Below are positions 48,786 through 60,058 of a stretch of DNA of 64,000 nucleotides, in pieces. The position numbers and the translations under genes are program-made. The stretch lies in contig NC_088314.1 of assembly GCF_910592395.1 (NCBI RefSeq), positions 15,595,998 through 15,659,997 of the forward strand. The letters run 5' to 3'. The notes below the pieces were generated by a model. That model ran no database searches. It worked only from the letters and a program-made list of their open reading frames with translations, and was not told the DNA's origin. This DNA is from Lineus longissimus. Taxonomy: Eukaryota; Nemertea; Pilidiophora; Heteronemertea; Lineidae. Each line of letters begins with the position of its first letter. Position 1 is the stretch's first letter.

Positions 48786-49836
48786 ACAATACGACTACCA
48801 CTATGCAGGGCGCGCAGAGGCATGTTTTCATCTACGACCCGAAGTGAGTCAAAGTCAAATAGAGCTTTTTAAAATATCAGGTTGTGGTAAATACATGGCT
48901 GGGATGGATCAAAATGGAATTAATTCTCAATCTGTGGTCGATTCTAAATCTACAGAGTCAGGCCATCACAGAAATATGCTTTTTGATAGTATATTTAAGA
49001 AAATGTGGTCTCTCTAGTCAGTTTAGAACTTATATTTTGATAAGGCCATATCAATGTACGAGTGACGATTTGACGGATATGCTGTACAGAAGTTATTATT
49101 TCTTAGGCAATTGATATTGGAATGTTGTGAAAATTTGTTATGATATTGGTGAGTTATTCCATACACATAAAAAATTGATGAGAATTGACTGGCCCTAGGG
49201 GTACTTTTTTTTACCAAAACCTATGTACAGCAATGTGCATGTAATGTATACACAATGTCTAAGAGCACTTGTCGGTAACGTCTTCCCTTGAAGATTGCCC
49301 GAAGTATCGATCAAAAACTATGGTTGCACCCATTACGTTGTCTTTCACATCACTTGCTTTTCCATGATGACATCAAAGGTTGTGCCCTTGCTTTAAGTAG
49401 CTGACCAAGTAGAGACCACCATCTCACAGATTCTCCACTTCAAGCTGCTCCTTCTCATACCTGCAAACTGTGGTCTGTTCTTTTCACGAAGTGGCCATGG
49501 TCTCTCTTGAACTAATTACGAGGAAATGTGGACAGCTCAAACTCGAATAACTCATCTTGACTACAGTCGTTGTTTTTTGGAAATAGTCAATAACATGTAA
49601 AATAGAAGCCATATTTTCTCAATTGACAGTCACAGTCCTTTTTTGTAAGGGTGTCGACTTTGTCTTTCTTTTTCAATGAGAAATGAAATGCAAAGTACTC
49701 CTCCTTTTTCTGAATAATTTCTTCTTGATGTTTGCAGATTTGCATTCTTTGACAAAGTTACTCAAGTCACAGTATAAGCATATGTCATCTCATTGTGTTG
49801 CTTACTCAGATTATCAAAGTTCAGCAATAGAATCTG

Positions 49837-50010
49837 GTGGATATCGGTACACTCTATCATGGGACAGATTTATGGACCTCGCCAATCCTGTGAATATCGG
49901 TACACTCTATCATAGGACAGATTTTCCACCTCGCCAAGCCTTGTGGATATTGGCACACTTTTGATTTATCAGAGGACATATTTACCTACCACGCCAGTCC
50001 TGTGGACTAC
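49837..50010. repeat. same minisatellite in the gene 2 intron (about 3 units)
   Basis: Units start near 49838, 49891 and 49942, with a partial at 50001 abutting the exon 1 donor. The sequence and position are the same as in gene 1 but the array is shorter. Confidence 0.8.
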
Positions 50011-50020
50011 CCAAACGTAC

Positions 50021-50350
50021 CTGCTCGATGTAACGCTGGTACATTCTGTACTGTCCTCCACGCGACACCTTTCTATACGAAAAACATTTGGACTCCGCCG
50101 GCCTATAATTAGAGCTGCACTGGCAGGTTTTGCTTCGTTTTCCGAAATTGTACATTACTAAGGTGAGGTCAAGTGCTATCAGGCAACTTTTGGCGCATTC
50201 TAGGAGCGATCTATCCTGATCTCGCTGAGCAAAATCCGGAAATGCGATCAACTTACTTTGCCCGACTAGAATGAAACTGTAGTTGATGGATTTCGCCAGC
50301 GTTGCAATTAACAGAACAAGTAAGAACACATGGTTTTTTAAGTTGTCCAT
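50021..50350 (-). CDS. gene 2, exon 1: signal peptide plus PAN-like cysteine domain
   Basis: Encodes 110 residues beginning MDNLKNHVFLLVLLIATLAK, a clear signal peptide. The rest is nearly identical to gene 1: PDFAQRDQDRSLLECAKSCL, YNFGKRSKTCQCSS, ESKCFSYRK. The donor is CAG|GTACGT, phase 0, matching the acceptor phase at 41594. The five cysteines of the mature part are the same as in gene 1. Only about three minisatellite units follow the donor in the intron, against eight or nine in gene 1. The near-identity of exon 1 and its upstream flank to gene 1 indicates a fairly recent tandem duplication. Genes 1 and 2 are closer to each other than to gene 3. Confidence 0.8.
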
Positions 50351-50450
50351 CTTAAAAGAATATTACTGTGACCAAACCTCAGGTCTTTTTTACGCATTCG
50401 TTGGGAAAATCCTATACAGCATTTGTATACGATAATTATACCTGAACAAT
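50351..50450 (-). promoter_or_regulatory. conserved proximal upstream region of gene 2 with TATA-like element
   Basis: Paralogous to the upstream region of gene 1. It contains GTATAATTATCG (about 50430-50441, minus strand) roughly 85 bases before the ATG, and the same AAAAAAGACCTGAGG segment. Gene 3 does not share it clearly. Confidence 0.35.
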
Positions 50451-50618
50451 ATTAACAATATTCCTGTAAAATTCTTATTTAGAATCTTAACTCGAACAAA
50501 GACTCGTATCTGGATTTTCGACTTTAGATGGTACACTCTCCGACATGATCTTGTAATCTTGGTTTAAATCTCTTAGCCGCTAGCATTGCCAGAGCCAAGG
50601 TGTCCCTGGTGAAATTAG

Positions 50619-50740
50619 AATAGTCGTAGCGCTGGCGAAGATGCAGAAGCAAACATACTCTTTGACCTGCTTCACCGCGATGACAACTACATGAAAAACA
50701 ATACTGGAACCGACTCATACCGCCTGGCTTGTCAGCTTAA
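50619..50740 (+). other. exon-like segment in flank block B (122 bases)
   Basis: Paralogue of 31170-31291, with identical borders (AAATTAG before, AA|GTGAGT after) and an open frame. The core reads NILFDLLHRDDNYMK then TGTDSYRLACQL. Confidence 0.4.
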
Positions 50741-51199
50741 GTGAGTTGATTTCAATTTTTTGATTTCGAATAAAATACTGGCTGTGCTTCATTAATTTTA
50801 TGAAAATTGATTGAATTCAGTTGCGTCGGCCTATGTCATTCAATGGTCATGTTTTTAATCTCAAGCAAGCGAAGCGTTTTTTGAAAACCGTATAAATCTT
50901 AGAAACAACTAATTGCGTGATATAATACTTTCTTTGGCGTATGCTTTGATAATTTTGTTTGCTTAAAATTATTTATATTTTTTTCAATTTCCGTTTTCTG
51001 ATCCTCTATAAATGTACACCGAAATATTTTTACCGAATGTCTTTTCAAAAATATTGGCAACATGTCAATATAAAATAGTTATCATCACATCACGATATTG
51101 TCATATTACCATTCTATTGCATTCCGCTTAAAGTGTGTTATGACTTGCATTACGACAATCACCATTCTGATGTTGCAGCCATATATGGGGGTAATGATA

Positions 51200-51925
51200 A
51201 GAAGAATGAAATGGCCAAGGGCCATTGCGCTCACCGTATAGATATTTCGTGGTTAGGAATTCATCCTGGTTAAGAAACATGCTACATGTATAGTATATAG
51301 GTCAAACCAAAGTCGATACCGCATGTGATGTATCGTTGCTTGGAGTAACTACCATACAAATGTCATCGAAAACCAGTCACTAATAAGCGAGATATTGCAC
51401 TTTTACCCTTTTTTAGTTTTGGCCTCCTGGTTGCCAAGTCGAGAATCAGATCGGATCAAAATTCGCTGTCCGATGTAACATGACGTAGGGAGTCATGTGT
51501 ACCAAATTTCAAGTTCATAGCTTTAGTGGTTAAGAAACATGCCATAGTTACATTCAAACGACCATTTGATCTCTGTGACCTTAAAAACTAGGTCATATCA
51601 AAAACTCGTATTATATTTGATGTATCCTTACTAGGAGTACCTACCATGAAAATCTTATTGAAAACGGGTCCCTCATAAGAGAGATATCACACTTTTTAGG
51701 TTTCTACTTCTGGCCCCCTGGTGGCCAAGTGAAAAATAAAATCAGACTGAAATTCATTAAAAGTGGTCGCTTTACCTGAGGGGTCCTGTGTACAAAGTTT
51801 CAAGTTCATAGCCTTAACGGTTAAGAAACATGCCACTGTTTTTGAAATGGGATACGACGACTACGGACGACGACGGACGACGAACACTGCGTTATTGTAT
51901 AGACTCACATAGACGGTGAGCCAAA
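51200..51925. repeat. same family, opposite orientation, about 2 units
   Basis: Begins GGGCCATTGCGCTCACCG, contains about two units in reverse orientation (GGTTAAGAAACATGCC) and ends in GACGACGGACGACGAAC and GGTGAGCC. It is an insertion in flank block B. Confidence 0.75.
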
Positions 51926-53835
51926 AAAGCCAGTTTTTTATGGTTAAATATCTCGGTAGTAGACGGACATTTACATTTTGTATTAATCTCTAAAGGGTTG
52001 TTATATAACTAATGATCTAATATCATTACATCATCCTCAATGACTTAATAAAAATGACTTGGGTATCGAAATTCGTAGAACGCATAACAAATCACTGTAT
52101 CAGTGATTAACCTTGTTTTACTTTTTTAATTGCCACTCATATAGTCCGTACAAAAGCTTCAGGATTACAAAATAAAACACACAATTTTTTTTTCGAAGTT
52201 TAACCATGAGAATGTACCAGTCGTTATCAGATATACATAGAAACGTTATCCGATATACATGATTGGTTGCCATTGACGTAATGTCAATAAGATGTCTGAT
52301 GTGAGCTAACGTTTTGCTGAAATGCCATACGTACTATGAGTTAACTTTGTGAATGGCCTTAGAAAATGAAATGCACTTCTGTCGGTACGATAATATTTGC
52401 ATCTATCTAAACTGCTCTAAGGTCCCCAAAAACATCCAAATCTGTATTTTGGTGAAAATATTTCGATTTCGATATGACAACTTGTACAAAAATATATTTC
52501 TATCACGCTACTCGTATTTCCAGGATGTATTATGAGTATCACACAGTGAGGTAAGCAGGTCAACATCATTATTGCAAAAGGAGTGAAAGCAGCCAATGCG
52601 CCTAGATCAAGCCCGTCCTTAATATCAATCACTTGACGAACGGGCCGGGCACTATAATAAAACCCGTCCGTTTCCTGAATGCGCGCCAGCGATTTGAAGT
52701 AGTACGAACACGCAAATTAGCAATTAAGGAACTGTAGACGTAATAGAGATTTTTACATATATATCCAAATGAACCGACGTGTGTTTCGTGGATATGCTAT
52801 CCCCTACACGTTGATGTCCTAAAAACGACAGGCAAAGGACAGGCAAAGGACCTCACGCTGGTACATTAATGGGTAAAAACTTATGTTTACTGATTTAGAT
52901 GTACAAACTCAGAAAATTGATTGCATACAATATGTGACTAACCACAGTTCCGCCTTAAGGCAAACAACAATATGAAAAATGAGAATACAATTGATTTGAT
53001 AATGATCGATAGCGTTAAATCAATACTGATCAATGTGGCAATTTGTTTGTGTCTGCACACTAGGATCCATAATTTTTGTTACCTGTAAGATCAAAGTTTG
53101 CAAACATTTTGCAACATATTTCTTTGTGTTTTTGTTATACATGTATCTTGGACTTCAGTTATTTCTTAGATCTCATTTTTGAAGTCTATATACCCTTATT
53201 TACATATTATTTACTCAAAAATGACATACCGTAATCCGTCAGTATATAGTCTAATCGGCAAGGTCATATTTAACTGTTAGGTTCATGGAAGGGGGAAGGG
53301 GCAGAACGCAACCTACGGCCGTAAATACGACCCATGGCCAGACACCTTTTCTTGAGGGACAGGATGATCCTCCCTCACAAGTAAAGTTAACAATCAAGTA
53401 CCCTATATGTGTATAGTCTTGGTTGCTGCCTTCGCCAACTTCACGCAGTCGGATAGCGTCACGACAACGAAGCCACCTCTAAACCAATATATGACACCTC
53501 GAAATATACGAAGACTTATGTTCTCCTTATTTTGTGCTAAAACACGATCCAAAACATCACAAGATGGGTTTTACATGTCTGACTTATCTTCATAGTGAAC
53601 ACAACGTGACGAACATGCGCTGCTGATGCTGAAACTGTCAGTAATATGACAACATTGAGAGTCAATTCTACCGCAATGTATATTGTGTTGGGTTATTGTG
53701 TTCACAAATTTTATTTCGAGGAAGTGTACTGTAGCCCATCACTTGTATAGCAGGGTCGTTTGTGCACCGTGTATACACATAAATGTCCTTACATCTTGAC
53801 TAATGAGTCCCGATAGCCTTGAATGTATTATGTCC

Positions 53836-54841
53836 GGTAGTCTCTAATGTTTGGAACGTTCCAAATGGAACCACCCAAAATTAAATGGAACGACCCAAAA
53901 TCTGCCAAATTGTAATTTTCCCCACGGAATTAGAATCAATTTAGCTTAAAACAGATTGTATATATCCCGATATACATGCAGGAGGTTTTTTTTCGCCCTC
54001 AGACTAGTAATTTTGGAGAAAAAAAACAACCGTTCAGCGTTACCAACTTGGCATTCCACAATCTATACGCAACCACGAGACCTCGTGCCTAGGAGGCCAA
54101 TCAATCGACGTCATCGAGCCTTGATTCGGGACAGACCGTTGAAAAACAATGCTCGACTGTATAAATGGGCAGCCATAGCCTATTTACATTGGTGTATTAG
54201 AATCCGGCGGATTACTCAGTTGTTGTAGTTCGTCAATTGTATGGTCAATTGGTGACTGTATTGAATATTTCTCTAGTTTTGGGATTCAAATCAAGTAAAT
54301 AGTAGATACATAGCATTTCGGTATCAATACTAGGCACTAACAATCTTTTCAAAGAACTTTTATAGTTTTTCGAGGCGCATGAATTGGCGGGAATTTGCTG
54401 TACAGTCATGGCGTATCCGATGTTCAGATGGACAGGAGTGTTTACATTATGCACTCTCCAAAACATAGGTCAGTAAACTCTGCCACGTGTGGATGGAAAT
54501 AGCCACCTATCGGTGACTTTTGAAACTAAAATACACAGGCATTTGATTACCGTAGGCCTTATGCAATGATCTGGGACGATTTTACCTCATACATCTCTCT
54601 AAAAATGGCAGTAATGCTGAAAAAAAGCACAGTCTTTATCATAAATTGAACCGCCAATGTCACGTTATCGGCAGTCTGTCGTTTCAAAGCAGTTATTCTG
54701 GTTCATGAACCTGTCTAATTCCAGACGCCTGTGTAATGATATGGGCACGAGGTTGATGGGAGTTTTGCTGGTTCATATAGATATTTGGGTCGTTCCATTT
54801 GGGTCGTTCCATTTGGAACGTTCCAAACATTAGAGACTACC
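53836..54841. mobile_element. 1.0-kb terminal-inverted-repeat element with 9-bp target duplication
   Basis: Inverted ends start GGTAGTCTCTAATGTTTGGA and continue for over 40 bases (AACGTTCCAAATGGAAC.ACCCAAA). Flanked by ATTATGTCC at 53827-53835 and 54842-54850. A 9-bp duplication fits Mutator-like elements, among others. The internal frame at 53956-54228 (90 codons, Arg-rich) is not recognised. No transposase; non-autonomous. Confidence 0.75.
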
Positions 54842-55579
54842 ATTATGTCCAGCCGGTCTTTATGTATACGGCTCATTCCACTATAAACTGAACAGAGAAA
54901 GCTGTACATTTGAATGCGACCTATGTACTCAATAGCTGATCAATCTGCGTGGATCACTTATTGGCACGTCTGTCTTTTTGTTTAGATGTCATATATGGAG
55001 CTTGGCCTACTTAGTATGCGCGGTATCTTGGCCCCGACAGTTGAAATTTATATTGGTAAGATTTTCCTCCCATATAAGCTTATATTTTTTGTCATGCGCA
55101 CAATACTGTATGCGTTGCATTTGCTTGCCACCACCAGATATCAAAATAGGTCTCTATTCTTCATTATACATGTTGTCGGGAGCCTTGGGAAATAGACGTA
55201 TGATCAGTTCCATAGGCAGTCGTCCGCATTCCGTAATGTTGAAAGCTGCATGCCAGTCAGCTGGTACAATGTAATTGGCTGACAAAAAATGTATGCCATT
55301 GACAACGACCTGATACAAAATGAATCAGAAGTTGTGCAGGCCTTAGCAAATGTGACCCTCACAGCGGAACCAGGCGCTTGTCGCACAGAAGATAAGCCTA
55401 AATGACACCAAGAGAAAATGAAAGAAATCGATGCGCCCATACTTCACAAAAAGCAGACAACAGAGAAATGAACTAACTGGCCGTCTCAACCTGCCAAGCT
55501 CAGAGCGACATGCGCCTGGTTTTGCTGTGACGGGTCACAAATCTTGTTTGAAGTTGTCAGCATTGTTTGTAAACCAACT

Positions 55580-56960
55580 GCAATCCTTGTTTTTGGCTCA
55601 CCGGTACGGGGAGTCTAGTCGACATCGCTGTGTCGGGCGTCCGTCGCCGTCGTCGTCGTATCCTATTTAAAAAACAGTGGCTCGTTTCTTAACCGCTAGG
55701 GCTATGGACTCGAAACTTTGTATGCATGACCCCCTAAGTGAGATAACATTTGACACTGAATTCCAGCCCGGTCTGATTCTTGACTTGGCCACTAGGGGGT
55801 CAAAACCATAAAGAGTGTGATAACACTCTTTATGAAAGCATAAATATGAATACCATGAAAACATAAAGAGTGTGATATCTCACTTATTAGTGATTTGTTT
55901 TTGATGAAATTTTTATAGTAGGTACTCCTGCCAAGGATATATCACATTTCATATGTGTTTTTGATCTGATCTACTTTTCAAGGTAACAGAGGTCAAATGG
56001 TGTGAATTGGCCGTCTGTGTGTAACTATGGAACGTTTCTTAACCACTAAAGCTATGAACTTGAAATTTAGTACACATGACTCCTAGGTCAGATAACCTGT
56101 GACACTGATTTTCGGTCCGGTCTGATTCTTAACTTGGCCATCAGGGGGCAAAAATTTGAATAGTGCCATATCTCGCTTATTACCAATTCGTTTTTGGTAA
56201 CAATTTTATGGTAGATACTCTTAGCAAAGATACATCACATATGGTATAAGTTTTTGATTTGACGTACTCGTCAAGGTCACAGAGGTCAAATGGCGTAAAT
56301 TGGCAATTGGCGTAACTGTGGCACGTTTCTTAACCCCTAAGGCTATGAACTTGAGACTTTGTACAAAGGACCCCCTTGGTCAGGTGATCTATGACCCTGA
56401 ATTTCAGTCCGGTCTGATTCTCGACTTGGCCACCAGGGGGCCAGGGCCAAAAGTGAAAACCTAGAAAGTTTGATATCTCGCTTATAAGTAATTCGTTTTC
56501 GATAACATTTTTATGGTAGGTTCTCCTGGCAAGGATACAACACATATCATATGAGTTTTTGATTTGACCTTCTTTTCAAGGTCACAGAGGTCAAATAGCG
56601 TAAATTAGTCGTTTGAGTGTAACTATGGAACGTTTCTTAACCACTAAAGCTATGAACTTGAAATTTAGTACACATGACTCCCTACGTCATGTTACCTCGG
56701 ACACCGAATTTCGATCTGATCTGGTACTCAGATTGGCCACCAGGAGGCCAAAAATAGAATAGGTAAAAAGTGCAATATCTCGTTTATTATTGACTTGTTT
56801 TTGATGATATTCTTATGGTACTTATTCCAAGCAACGATACATCACATGTCATACCGACTTTGGTTTGACATATATACTATACATGTACAATGATTCTTAA
56901 CCAGGGTGAATTCCAAAGCGCCAAATATCTATACGATGAGCACAATGGCCCCTTGCCGTT
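55580..56960. repeat. tandem array of about 300-base units (4 copies), GTGAGC-ended family
   Basis: Each unit contains CGTTTCTTAACC.CTAAAGC and, further on, GGTCTGATTCT.GACTTGGCC, GATATCTCGCTTATTA and AAGGTCACAGAGGTCAAATG. Units start near 55679, 56029, 56321 and 56627. The whole is bounded by TTTTTGGCTCACCGG with a CGTC-rich stretch (55580-55660) and by CGATGAGCACAATGGCCC (56933-56950). Confidence 0.8.
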
Positions 56961-57019
56961 TCATTTTAATCCTGCACCGTTTTTGGTGCATGGACAAGTG
57001 AAATGAATCTGAGGAAGAA

Positions 57020-57560
57020 CCTTTGGATGATGAAAATGATGATTGTAGTAATGATGGTGGAAATGACTGCCTTATATCATTTGTTAGAGTAAAAATTAAC
57101 AACTTCGCTGGATTTAGAAAAAAAGTCAAACCAGGCCTGTGTCAGACGGCGAACAATGCGAGGAACTTCTCTATATCCTTTATTGATGAATTTTATTTTC
57201 ATACCAATGCTATTTTAAACACTTAATTTTTAAAAACTTGCATTTTTACTTCAATTACTGATTGGTATGTTTTGAATAAAAGTCTTACCGTGCAACTAAC
57301 AAATGTTGGATTAAAGCCCCGGAACCAACAAAACAACATTGACTGTTAGATTCAAGAAAATCATCCCACATCTGTTTGATTGTTTTGTAGCAGATTTGGC
57401 CAAGTAATGTGGTCGGATACATAATTGGCTCCCGTTGATATGTGGCGTCATCACTATGTCTCAGCGCTTACGTTACTTCTCACGGTCTGGAACCGCTTTT
57501 CGGTAGAAAATACCGCTATTTGTGGATATTTAGGAAGGATTACTTCATTAGGAGCAATAA
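57020..57560. repeat. additional fragment of the flank block family upstream of gene 3
   Basis: 57081-57170 matches 38519-38605. 57410-57480 (ATTGGCTCCCGTTGATATG...) matches block A near 32430-32485 (ATTGGCTGCCATTGATGTG...). So each of the three genes has flank-block sequence on its 5' side, or did have. Confidence 0.5.
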
Positions 57561-57639
57561 CCAAGCAGATGGTAGCAATACTTTTGGTAATAAACGCCTA
57601 GTATTTCACCACTTGTGTATATTGTATCATTGAGCAAAA

Positions 57640-59090
57640 ACATAAAAAAGAATGACTTGAAGTAAAGACTGTGTGATGATCAGGTTATTGATACTTCATG
57701 CCTGCTCGTAACTTTAATTTGTTTGAAAACATACGGACATTTTTGACTCATCTTGCATGGTCGTGTAAAGCATATACATTGGCCAACGTGCTGAAATTTT
57801 ATACAATACATTTATATTAGTTTACCCTTGATGTGCGCACATTTTAGATACATTCTGTGCGTCCTTGTCTCAGGTATGCAGCTTTAAAAGACAGACTGGT
57901 TTTTTTCAATAACTCGATGAGAACATAATCAATACTTTCATATGAATTTTATTTAGTTGGAAACCTTTTTTAATCTACAAAAAGATTACACGTAAACAAC
58001 GAGTGGTAATTTTGCTACCTCTCAAGCGAATGCTCTACGGTGTAGATACGAAAGATTGTGCGATACTGTTGTTAATTAATGATAAAAAAGAATGCAAATA
58101 TATAGCTCCTTAGTGAATTCATATATAAATGATTTGTACAGTATGACTCTTGCTCTTATTATATGTCGTTTAACACTTGTAAAAGTCGCATTTATATTTC
58201 AGCATATCTGGCAGAGTCAAATATTGCATAACACAGCTATAATGCATAATCTTTCATTCGACGGTTACCTTGCCCGTTAGCAAGCTCAGCATGGCTAAAA
58301 ATAATTATTTTGTTAATTTTTTTTGTCGTCTGCCAGCCTTCTTGACCGTAACACCATAGAATGTCTCGTACAATCGCACATATGTCCTTGTACCTTGTAC
58401 ACAGGGAAAACGTTGACGTGCAAATAGAGATGGAAGTTGGAATAATGTACACCATAAATACTTAACTTCCGCACAAAAATCAGCCAATCAAGTCATTGTT
58501 TTTTTGTACAGAAATTGCGTATAATGTACATTATTTGTATTTAATATCGACACTTAAACCTCAATTCTGATTGGCTAATTAAGTGTCGACACATATTCAG
58601 AATTATGTCCAACATTAATCGGAATAAGTGTTCACACAAAATATTTTACAATAAATGTCCCATATAGATCGAATGTGTGATTACATTAATCTGATTAATG
58701 TCTACACGAAATCGATTTTGTGTATAGATTAAAACCTGCGTTCTTGATTGGCCAATCTGATGTCAACTCTTAATGTGAATTATGTGGGACACAATTCTGA
58801 ATTGGTGTTGACATTAAATATTGGATTGTGTCCATACCGGCCAGCGATACACGAAGATACCTGAATGGTATAGCTCGACCTGCCCCTAAAACTGCTTGAT
58901 ACACTCAACATTCAAAACAACACTCATCGTCCCCTATGTCCAGGTTAGGAGCTTTGTTTATGAAGTAAATGCTAGTAAGGTGGGCGGAGCTAGTCAAGCA
59001 ATCACTTATTGGTTGATCTTGATATCCCTACAACCACATGCAAAACTGAATCTCCTTTTAACCTTCTTGTGAATGTCGTAGACCACGTGA
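57640..59090. other. 3' flank of gene 3, no gene recognised
   Basis: 58520-58830 has several variants of ATTCTGAATTGG and TGTCGACAC, probably an old MITE. 58855-58930 matches the 3' flank of gene 1 near 23580-23660 (GATACCTGAATGG, TCGACCTGCCCCT). Confidence 0.5.
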
Positions 59091-59098
59091 ACAGTTAT

Positions 59099-60058
59099 TT
59101 AAAAGTAGTAGAGACTGGCGCTGACGCGTTTTCTCACTGCCAGTTCCACAAATAGCCCCTCTTTGGTCATGTGAAGCTGCTTACAGCTTGCAGTGCACCT
59201 GAGGACGGAAGGTTGACCGTCTGTTTTTAAATATCTTCCATCTCCATTGCTCTTTTGATAAACATACACGTGTATTACTCTGAGAGAATGAGCTAAGCAA
59301 ACCACTATAGACCCTTTGAAGTAGTGAACTGAATTGACAAGCGACCGAGAGTTCGGCTTCTGTAATTTATGTTCAGACATCTTAATAGACTTGTTACCTT
59401 CGTCAAATTGTAGAATGTAAACATTAAGATATGCGACTTGCCTTACACGCACTTCCTCGCATAAAAGGAGACATTTGTCCACCACATCACTGAGGCGTAA
59501 CCTATCAGAATTGTTTATCTGCAATAGGATAGATCCATTTTTCAAGCGTATCAAGTCATCTGTTATTTGCTGTTGGTATATCTTGATACGATAGTGTTTC
59601 CAGTGTAAGCAATGCACGAAAACAAATCTTTCAATCATATCTATTCTCATGATTTCCCCTGAAATAATGGTTGGTTTTGATTTCTTTCGACAACTAAATT
59701 TTTCAGATTTTGGAAATTTGAGAATACGCCCAGGATGTCCTTTCACAGGATCGATCACACGGATAATTTTCTTTCGGTTGAGAACGAGTATCATATACCG
59801 CTTGTATTCACCAAGAAACTCTACCTCAAAACTTAGGACGACATGGGTTATTTTTATTTCGAATTTCCCATATTTTGGGTCTGCTTTAAATATGTAAAAA
59901 TGCTTTTTATATGCATTCTTATGACATCGAATTACGACTGCCAGGTAGCTGTTATATATAATGAAATCATGAGTTTTTTTTCTTCTATTTTGCTTTCTTC
60001 TGTTACTATTATATGGGTAGCAGTGTCTGTTATTCGGGGTATTTACTGGACGAAATTC
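59099..60058 (-). CDS. gene 3, exon 2 (terminal): beta-rich region
   Basis: About 319 residues ending in SLYYF then TAA. The frame is open well upstream of the first internal Met (59794), back to an acceptor TTGACTTTTTCAG before GAA at 60058. This is the same junction as in genes 1 and 2. It begins EFRPVNTPNNRHCYPY. Where genes 1 and 2 have a short loop it has a strongly basic patch (NRRKQNRRKKT). It retains KADPK.GKFE, FLGEYK and the C-terminal strand pattern (SIVVCLAHSLRVIHVYVYQK). It is the most divergent copy but has no frameshift or stop, which argues for selection. Exon 1 is at 62222-62560, across a 2.16 kb intron that is free of large transposons. This may be the closest to the ancestral gene layout. 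Confidence 0.75.
   Translation of the reverse strand, partial: EFRPVNTPNNRHCYPYNSNRRKQNRRKKTHDFIIYNSYLAVVIRCHKNAYKKHFYIFKADPKYGKFEIKITHVVLSFEVEFLGEYKRYMILVLNRKKIIRVIDPVKGHPGRILKFPKSEKFSCRKKSKPTIISGEIMRIDMIERFVFVHCLHWKHYRIKIYQQQITDDLIRLKNGSILLQINNSDRLRLSDVVDKCLLLCEEVRVRQVAYLNVYILQFDEGNKSIKMSEHKLQKPNSRSLVNSVHYFKGSIVVCLAHSLRVIHVYVYQKSNGDGRYLKTDGQPSVLRCTASCKQLHMTKEGLFVELAVRKRVSASLYYF

Larger units (their letters stand above)
50450..53700. repeat. segmental duplication, 5' flank block copy B
   Basis: Partner of the block at 31000-33900, in the same orientation and at the same position relative to exon 1. It carries a 0.7 kb repeat insertion (about 51200-51920). It keeps an open frame of 62 codons at 53407-53595 starting MCIVLVAAFANFT. 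The corresponding frame in copy A stops after 27 codons (33604-33687). That frame could be a signal-peptide exon or chance. Confidence 0.8.
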
